From NCBI GenBank assembly GCA_029204225.1, contig CM055100.1, positions 11,116,769-11,180,768 of the forward strand: DNA of 64,000 bases, in the 5' to 3' direction. How positions within the stretch are numbered: the stretch's first letter is position 1; every line of letters begins with the position of its first letter. Of this stretch, positions 56,849 through 64,000 are shown one piece after another. The notes below the pieces were generated by a model. The model did no database searches. It was given only the letters and a program-made list of their open reading frames with translations, and was not told where the DNA came from. A program made the position numbers and the translations under genes. The stretch comes from Diphasiastrum complanatum (Eukaryota > Streptophyta > Lycopodiopsida > Lycopodiales > Lycopodiaceae).

Positions 56849-57055
56849 GCACTTTCCACAACAACAAGGAAGTATTGTAAGAATCTCCCCCACTCAATAG
56901 ATTTTCAATCTATTTGATGCTGCCCTTGCCTTTTGGATGCCTCCGAGACTGTGCTTTTCGCAACAACTAGGAAGTACTGTAAAAATCTCCCCAGTCAACA
57001 GATTTTCAACTTGTTTGATGCTGCCCTGGCCTTTCTGATGCCTCCGAGACTGTGT
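56849..57055. repeat. Tandem duplication of about 100 bp in the Copia leader
   Basis: Two copies share GATTTTCAA(T/C), GTTTGATGCTGCCCT and GATGCCTCCGAGACTGTG, with period near 101 bp. Both read AAGGAAGTATTGTA/AGGAAGTACTGTA near their starts. Confidence 0.75.
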
Positions 57056-57240
57056 CTTCGTTTCCCATTGATGATTCTGAGCTCCAGACCTGCAAAATAC
57101 ACCAAAGAAGGATTTCTTCCAGCCGTTTTTATCTCTCCAAGCCTTCACCTCCCGTGAAGGACTTTCTCACTTCGTTGCGGAGCCTGTGACAAGCTGTATC
57201 CACTGATCAGGCACGCATGGCTATTGCTGCTCTGATACCA

Positions 57241-57503
57241 TGTCAATATATAGATATGCAACATCAATCATTCACCATAAGCAATCACCACAAGAAGGCG
57301 GAAGAAGAACACGCACTGTCACTCTATCACACTAACTCATACAGAATGTAAAAAGTACAAATAAACCCTGAACCCCTAATAGAGAGAGAAAACCTACGAG
57401 TAGACCAATAGACTAGCCTACGGCTAATGACAACTGGTCACAGCTGTCAACATTAATGTACCTCGTAAACAGTAACAATGAAGTTTATCATTGATTTCTA
57501 ACA
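57241..57503 (-). repeat. 5' LTR of the 51.7-57.5-kb Copia
   Basis: 263 bp next to the PBS complement TGCTCTGATACCA at 57228-57240 and followed by TSD GGTTT. Confidence 0.96.
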
Positions 57504-57508
57504 GGTTT

Positions 57509-58150
57509 GAAACTAATGTGCATCAGATATGAGTTTATTCTATCAAACCAGACATGTGGAGTTGGTTTTAGCCCATATAGAGCTTTATGCAATCGGCAGA
57601 CTTTATGCTCTTGGCCCTTTACCTCATATCCTTCAAGCTGTGATATTCACCACCATGGGATGGTGTTTGCATAGAACCACATAGATCACTATGTATGAGC
57701 TCAAGAACATCTTTGGATTAATAGATTGACCTTTGGTGAATTTTCTTTTAGAGTGCTTGCCTAAAATACAAGATTCACATGCAAAGTATTCAAAAATGGA
57801 TATATTTGTGGCATGTACAGAACAAACCAAGTTGAAGGTGAGGTAAGACTCCCTTGAAAATGAAGCTCCATGTGACAACATAGTTGTTTTTCCATTTCTT
57901 TTGTGCTTCCATGGATGCTGAATGTAAAAAGAAGATGAGGCCCACAAAGGCCCTACATTATCTCCTCTCAAATGAAATCTATCATCACTTGCACTTGAAA
58001 CACCTATTTCATCATTCTGACTACTAGTAGATCCTCATTTATGACTTCTAAGGATGTGAGTGCTCGATTTATGGCCAAGTCAATCTCAACATTAGATATT
58101 GTGCTCTCACAATGAAGTTCTTCATTTCATTGTCAACATACACACCCTCA
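57509..58150 (-). pseudogene. Old Copia remnant, right part (RT and pre-integrase)
   Basis: On the minus strand, LHKALYGLKPTPHVWFDRIN (57520-57620) is the RT block that leads to YVDE at 51.6 kb. It is preceded, at higher coordinates, by CESCILGKHSKRKFTKGQSI (57770-57720, integrase zinc-finger end) and LCKHHPMVVN-like sequence. Integrase core and the start of RT are deleted between them. Confidence 0.75.
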
Positions 58151-60744
58151 AATACTTGTCATCCTTGTGGTTCAACTTCACCAACAAGCCACCAAGTTTT
58201 GTTATATATCAAAACTCAAAAAGTGAAGTGATTTATAGCATATAAAAAGTTGTCATATATTAAATCCAAATGAAACAAGTTAAATCAATTATCTAAGAAA
58301 ACTAGAAATACATTGCACCTGCTTGTAGTGGCAAGGCATCACCATTGTTTTGAACTACATTAAGACATTTTACATCAAAAAAATTTATTACACTTTTACC
58401 GAATGACATTTCATGAATACTATGTATAGTTCCTACATATTCTATGTCTCATGTGATCAGAGTTTGATCTTGGACAATACTTTGAAATTCTTGTTGGAAA
58501 GATGCTATTACACCTCCATTGTGTGTGTCATTTCGTCTGAATTCTTTCAACATGAAAGTGGTGATCAAAAGCCCATATAGCATCATACATTTTGCATTAC
58601 CATGTGACAAACAAGAATCTCATAAACAAACGTGGTGAAATTCAATGAACATGGTATTTTAAAATGATAAAATAATAATTATTTAAAATAGAAAGTTTTA
58701 ATAATAAGTATCTCAAAAAAATACTTTCCTTTCACACCTTATTGCAAAACATCTTGTATTTGATATTTCATTTTCTCATTCAATGCTCTTCACAATGTGT
58801 CATGCATCCACTCTATAGTGCATTGCCTCAACATCACACAAACTTATGGTCATGCCTATGCCCCCCCTATTTTGTGGTTGGTGCTTTCTTGCCAAGGCCC
58901 CTCTCTTTATTCTTTTCTTTATATATTTTCAACCATTTATTCATAGCTCCACAATAATAAAACATGAATGTGAAAATTCTTTCTCCTTGGAAGGGTGTCA
59001 ACTTATGGACATTTCCTATCCCTTGAAGTTTTTCACATGATATCTCGTTGACCCCTCCTGATGCCATTATTGTGGAATAGATGGATGTAGTTGGTGCAAG
59101 AATTCAATAACATAAAGAGAGATTCATCTACTAACCATCCCTTTTGACATGCTACCTTCAAGTCGTGCCTTTTGATGCACAAATTTTTCAAAACTTTTAT
59201 ATATCTTTCCATGAACAACATCCACTTGAAAAGTTACAAGCCATTACAAAACAAGGTATTCGCGTTTAATGTTTTAAAAACACTTAATTTACTTTACAGT
59301 ACATGTGCAAAAATAACCTTTGCTCTTTTGTTTGGTTTGCACATGATCATCAATAGAAACTTCTTCAATCAAGTGTAACACCACGAAATGCACTTGCAAG
59401 TCCATGATAGAAGTTTGAAGAAATTTCTAAAGTATGCGCACAACCTCCACCATATTTGCATGTCATTCACTTTTGTGAAGAAGCAGTTTGCAAATCTCTT
59501 CAAAACACATCCATCTACAACGTACGTATATATTTGACTTATCTTATATCTATTTTAATTCTCAGTCAATAAATATAGAAGAAAAAATATGCAAATGCTT
59601 AATGCATATAACATAAACATTCTATCATATAATGACGACATCACCACTTTTTGGGATATAATTTGATTTTTCTAATGTGAGTATATCCTTGTTGTATGAA
59701 TGGATTCATAGTAGTGGTTTGATGAATGTTGGAAGATATGGTGATTGTGTTTGGCTCTCCCTCCTATTTGGAGTTGAGTTGGTGCATCATTTATTGGGTA
59801 GAGCCGAGTGGATTGCTTGGATGTTAGTGTGCATTGTGAGTGAGCGTTGACTTATTGGATGATCAAATGTATAGGGCAAAGCTCAAAGCAAGGGTTGTAT
59901 GTCCCGTCATGTGTCACCTTTGGATAGGTAACTCAAATGCATAAAGCCCTTGCTTCGAGACTTTACTCGACCCAAAGATAGATTGTCTACCCAAACCTTT
60001 ATGGGCATAGTGCCTTGCTTAGGCAAATTGTCCAGGATTTGGCTTTATGCCCTATTTGGGCAAAGGCAAGAGGTGTTTACAGATAGTGAGAGTGAGAAGC
60101 AACTTGGAAGAGAGTGTGCAATTCCAACACATTATGGGCTCACACACCCATTGTGAACTAGAAGTGAAAGTTTTTATTCTAGGTAGTGAATAAACTACAC
60201 AACCATTGTTAACTTGCTAAAAGCTCTAACTATAGGGAAGTGGATATTGGAAACATTTGGAGGTTGATTAGCAATGGGAGAACTTGAAGCTTCAAGGTGT
60301 AAGAGAGTGCATCTAGTGGAACCTAGAAATGAATATAATATTTGTTTGAAGGAAATCCAATGTTTGATTTGATTGTTTTATCTTATAAATTGTCAAGAGT
60401 TTCAGATAACTTAGTTTCATAGTGTCTCATTCTTTATTTTTAGATCTTACATGTTCAACTTTTTAAATCACAAGTGCTCTAACCATGTAAAAAGCGTGGG
60501 TAAATTTTTTTGGTTCATACATAATAGGACATGGTATAATTGTACTCCCTTTTTGTTTACAATAAACTTCCATGGGCGTTGGAGTATAAATAATTTAAAG
60601 AGCATCACATTTATAATACCTAGGGGCTCTCAATCTAAACAAGTCCATTGATAACACATGTCGAAAAAAGGTTACCAATTTGTTTGACTAAGATTTTGTT
60701 AGGTTAATAAAAGGGTCCTATTTTCAGGCTTTACATTGGGCATG
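58151..60744. other. Unassigned AT-rich region
   Basis: No domain recognised. A minus-strand frame at 58867-59067 (MASGGVNEISCEKLQGIGNV, then EKNKERGLGKKAPTTK) has a charged end but no known family. A + strand stretch near 59860-60120 repeats AAAGCCCTTGCTT and GCATAGTGCCTTGCTTAGGC-type blocks, perhaps an old LTR. Nothing else is supported. Confidence 0.3.
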
Positions 60745-60895
60745 TTGGGCTTTACACTTGGCAACTCCAAGACGGTGGTATGCATCTTGGTTTTCAAGCC
60801 AGGGGAGGCTTGAACCTGGGATCGAAGAAACTTTAGACGCCAAGCTAACCATTTGAGCCAACTCTTGGATATCAAGACTGTGGTATGTGGTATGA
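60745..60895 (-). mobile_element. tRNA-derived SINE candidate
   Basis: On the minus strand, TGGCTCAAATGGTTAGC (A box, 60844-60860) is followed by GGTTCAAGCC (B box, complement near 60807-60816), about 44 bp apart. This is the internal promoter layout of tRNA genes and tRNA-derived SINEs. The pair sits in a head that does not fold as a clear tRNA. Tail and target duplication were not defined. Confidence 0.55.
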
Positions 60896-60899
60896 TAGA

Positions 60900-62910
60900 G
60901 AGCCCTCCTAAGATGCCTTTAACCCCATGCATTTTTTTTCCTATGTTATAAACATTAGTAGGTGCATTAAGCTTTTGTATAGGAATCGAAGGGATTTGGT
61001 GGCACAGATGGAGAGGCTTTGCAAGTTTGCTATCGAATATGGATTCTCTATTAAGTCATGTCACGAGTCATGATTCACGTTCGCGAGGTAGAAAGAAAAT
61101 CTCTGGTCGGTCAGAAATGTGATGACCGACACATTTTGTGTAATATTATTATTTTAAAGCCAAAGCAGCAGGACGATGCAGCAGCAAGTACTGAAGAGCG
61201 TGCATAAAATAATTGTATAACAACTCCAGCCGCGTCGAATGATGGAAGATCCGGACAGTGAGCAGCAATGGTGGTGAGCTGAATTGTTAAATACACTGAA
61301 GCTGGTGACTCACCCGTTCACGCACGACATTTTTCTGTTCGCTATGCTGCCTACATTTAGTTTTACGCTGCCTTGCCTTGAGGTTTGGATCTTGGAATTT
61401 GGAAGCTTGTATCAGGTATGCCATTATCATCACTGGTGCTTCTTTTCAGAGTACTCCAGAAATTGTAAGATAATGAAGGGAAGCTTGGATGTTCCGTTTT
61501 GATTGAACAGGTTTAATAATCAATACGAAACTCGAGAAAGATAGAGATCAAGAGAGGCTATAGTTTAGTTTGAATTTTATATATGAAACGTTAGGAGTTG
61601 GAACGTTTCAGCAGAAGATATTGATAATGGTTGATATGCTACGGTACGGAGATGAAAAATGTCTGTAGCAAATTGCAAGCGGTTTCAAGTTCTGAGCTTT
61701 CCAGCTCCAGGGCTCCAGTCGAGGGAGCTATTCATAGCGTCGGCGCCTTCAAGTTGGAAAGGCAGAAGATAATGACTTACTATGCATTTTGGCTCGAAAA
61801 TGTGCAAGCGCTGAGGTGGCGGCTTGACTTTTCAAGGTTAACTCTTAGACGTATATTAGAGTTGGTGCAAAGAAACTGTTAATCGATAAAGTTCTGTTTT
61901 GTTAATCGACGTATGTGTTGTTTTGGTAGACACAGCAAGTTCCTGCTTTCAGACATTGGACTATCATTTGATAAGCTTCATTGTCACAGAAGCTTCCAAG
62001 TCTTTGCAGTTATATAATCGGATGGCACAAAATACTCTACGCGTTGGCTGACTGTCATTATAGCAAATTTACTCACGTCGCACGCTCTGTAAGCCTGGCC
62101 AGCCGAAGCGTTTGCTATATCTTGAAGATTTGATATCAATATTCCACGGTTATAAAGTTTGTATCTGCTAGGAATGAGAGCACTTTTGAAGTACATTTGT
62201 TATCCCCGTAACCTGTTGCATAAAACTATTACTTTATGCATTCCTACGACACCGTAGGTGAAAGCAGGGTAACCAAGCTCAACTTGCTCGCTACATTGCA
62301 TTATGAAAGCGGTTGGTTATACTTTTTTGCAGTAACCGCCCTTTTGGAGCACCGAAACTGGTCTACGATGCCTTTGAGACGGGCTTTACGGTTTTTCTGC
62401 TTATAATGGTACAGTTGGCGAATCCTCCTCCGTCTGCTATTGCTTTTCGTCAAAGTAAACGTTCCTTTTGTTAAACGGCCTATATAGAATTTTTTTACTG
62501 CTCATTCAAGGTTTTTAAACCAGGAGATCGATAAGTGAAATCTTCAAGAACAATAATAAGATCATACTACGAGAATCAAGTTTCAACAGAGCACTAACCT
62601 TTCTGTTCAGGGGAATGCACCAATTTCACGCACTTGACAATCTCAGCCTTTAGAATTCCTTACTACTCAACAGAGACAAAATTTCGAAGCATGAATTGGT
62701 TTTTCTGAGTCCACAGATGCTTAAACGAACAATTAGCCTCTTGAATATTCTTGGACACGTTGATCATTAGCTGGTCATTTTCTATTTTGACATCTTTCCA
62801 TTTTTACTTGTCTTGAAATTTGAGTGTTTATATTTTTACACAAACGGGATAGGTTTATTTTTACACAAACGGATTCGAGAGTGAATTCGGCAACTTTTTA
62901 AATGTGGTCG
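60900..62910. other. Low-repeat sequence, no gene recognised
   Basis: This stretch lacks retrotransposon similarity and microsatellites and could be host intergenic DNA or introns. Small open frames (61284-61502 and 61631-61882, +) have no known match. Two short hairpins occur: TGCATAAA...TTTATGCA near 62217-62241 and CCTACG-ACAC-CGTAGG near 62252-62267. Confidence 0.35.
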
Positions 62911-62916
62911 AGACAA

Positions 62917-63510
62917 TTAATGAACCGTGGGCGGTGAACGGTTCTCAATGTTTTTTGCCCAGAACCGTGGTGAACCGTGTAATTATTAATTAATCAATTG
63001 ATTTTTCATTTAAGACATGCTTTTACGTTCTTTCTCAGCCAGCCAGCTTAACATCACTGCGAAATCCAAAGGGACAGTAAATTGGATGTTCAGGAAGGCA
63101 GGCATACTCGACGATAAACATCCTCCAAGCCACTATGTTGCCACTTTAGAAGTTTCATTCTTCGTTTAGCATGCGAAGCCTGACTGCAATCTAGACCGCT
63201 GCTTCAGGGGCGATCCCCATGGATTTGAGAACATTGAGCTTATTTTATTTTTTAAGTCATAGCTGCTTCACTTATTGTCTGTGATCATCCGCAACAAAAA
63301 TTCAATTCGTAACAGCATTTCTGAAATCGTGAGGGACAAAAAACGAACATTGAGGGGTTTTGGGGGGAAATAAAGAAATAAATGAATAAATTATTTATTT
63401 AGATGAACCCATAGAATAAATGAACCGTTAACGGTTCAGTACGGTTCACTGTGTGAACCGTATGGTTCTCAGAACTTTTTTGCAGGAACCGTGTGAACCG
63501 TGGCAGGTAA
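62917..63510. repeat. GAACCGT-rich direct repeats flanking about 400 bp
   Basis: Two segments near 62917-63000 and 63415-63510 share TGAACCG, GGTTCTCA(A/G), a TTTTTTGC(C/A) block, GAACCGTG(T/G)GAACCGTG and TAATTAATTAAT, in the same order. GAACCGT or its complement occurs around ten times. Between them is unassigned sequence. The motif style resembles subterminal repeats of hAT-like elements; that assignment is inference. Confidence 0.5.
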
Positions 63511-63559
63511 TTAATTAATTTTTTTTTGGTCCACTGTCTCTCTCTCATGCTGTTTATCC

Positions 63560-64000
63560 TCTGGTAGTGGATCAGGTCGATACACATCCTACTCTGGTAG
63601 AGGTGGCTCATACATCCCTGCCATCATCCTCTGTAATCGATCATCCTCCAAGCCATAGCCTAGGTCTGCCTCAATACTCTGCCTCAAGCTCTGCCTCAAC
63701 CATGGTCTCCAATCCTGGAGCAGGAATATCCAAATCATCATCATCATCATCCTCATCCTCCTCATCAGCACCCATGCCCATACCTGTCCCCTGGCCAGCA
63801 CCTGTATCCTGATCATGACCCACTCTGTCCGTCAATAATTGTCTAACCCGCAACATCTCTCTCTCTATCTGTCTCTGCTGCAATGTCAGCCGCAACATCA
63901 GCCCTCGGCATGGGCGTGGTGGAATCAGTGGGATCATCAACGCCTAGTAAACAATCCGTGGGCAACACCTCTAGAGGGTCCACAATAGATTCAAGTCTGT
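63560..64000 (-). CDS. Partial reading frame with acidic tract, runs off the window
   Basis: The minus-strand frame enters near the right edge and reads PLIPPRPCRGLMLRLTLQQR, QIEREMLRVRQLLTDRVGHD, then Gly/Met-rich GTGMGMGADEEDEDDDDDDL and LETMVEAELEAEY before a stop at 63671. The central Arg/Leu/Gln part is predicted helical. The acidic tract is encoded by an (ATC)n-type microsatellite at 63731-63767. Its start lies outside or close to the edge. I do not recognise the family; it may be the C-terminus of a plant transposon-encoded or nuclear protein. Confidence 0.35.

Larger units (their letters stand above)
51696..57503 (-). mobile_element. Ty1/copia element with 263-bp LTRs and TSD
   Basis: LTRs at 51696-51958 and 57241-57503 are both 263 bp, TG...CA, and nearly identical. 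GGTTT is duplicated at 51691-51695 and 57504-57508. The minus strand shows a PBS (TGGTATCAGAGCAGC) next to the 5' LTR and a polypurine tract GAGGGAGAG before the 3' LTR. Gag, protease, the second half of integrase, RT and RNase H are present with scattered stops. The integrase N-terminal half is deleted. A solo LTR of another Copia family is inserted at 53726-54291. Confidence 0.97.

Noticed and set aside
60841-60865. Functional tRNA gene
   Set aside because: A and B boxes are present but no complete cloverleaf or acceptor-stem pairing was found, so a SINE head is more likely.

Overview
This window is nuclear DNA of a land plant with a large, repeat-rich, AT-rich genome. The signs are a classic four-exon class III peroxidase gene, many Ty1/copia and Ty3/gypsy retrotransposons (several carrying an initiator-Met tRNA primer-binding site), abundant (GA)n and (AT)n microsatellites, and CAG-to-TAG and CpG-to-TpG/CpA decay as expected in methylated plant DNA. 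The species cannot be named from sequence alone. The only apparently intact host gene is the peroxidase at 5772-7514 (+).

Layout: 0-4.5 kb holds simple repeats, a degenerate minisatellite, one isolated exon resembling ribosomal protein eL22 and a Copia RNase H scrap. 4.5-7.6 kb is the peroxidase with a G-box-rich upstream region. 8.4-12 kb holds broken Copia pol on the + strand. 12.2-12.9 kb is a cluster of GATAC/GTATC motifs. 14.5-27.0 kb is a degenerate minus-strand Gypsy element (zinc knuckle, protease, RT, RNase H, integrase, extra 3' coiled-coil ORF), split by a well-delimited Copia element (18060-24090: 650-bp LTRs, TSD ATCTC, PBS, PPT). In that Copia the RT domain is replaced in frame by about 1 kb of unrecognised open coding sequence. 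28.7-32.3 kb is an LTR-bounded Copia derivative lacking gag and RNase H. 32.4-34.4 kb holds further Copia pieces, including a 5' LTR end, PBS and gag.

34.5-43.8 kb is the most unusual part: a block, apparently not of retrotransposon type, with four decayed multi-exon genes in the order + - + -. The second gene joins a histone H3/CENH3-like fold to a C-terminal segment resembling a Ulp1-type cysteine protease. Between genes two and three lies a 628-bp tandemly duplicated, G-box-rich presumptive promoter. The block is bracketed by Copia debris and may be a large DNA transposon or other multigene mobile unit.

43.8-51.6 kb holds Copia/Gypsy fragments (one with an inverted RNase H), a short reading frame with predicted membrane segments, a 125-bp (GA)n tract and a Copia 5' end with intact gag. 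51.6-58.1 kb is a three-level nest: an old Copia remnant, interrupted by a Copia element (51696-57503, TSD GGTTT), itself interrupted by a solo LTR (53726-54291, TSD CCAAC). 58-64 kb is mostly unassigned sequence with a tRNA-derived SINE candidate, GAACCGT-rich direct repeats, and an acidic reading frame running off the right edge.
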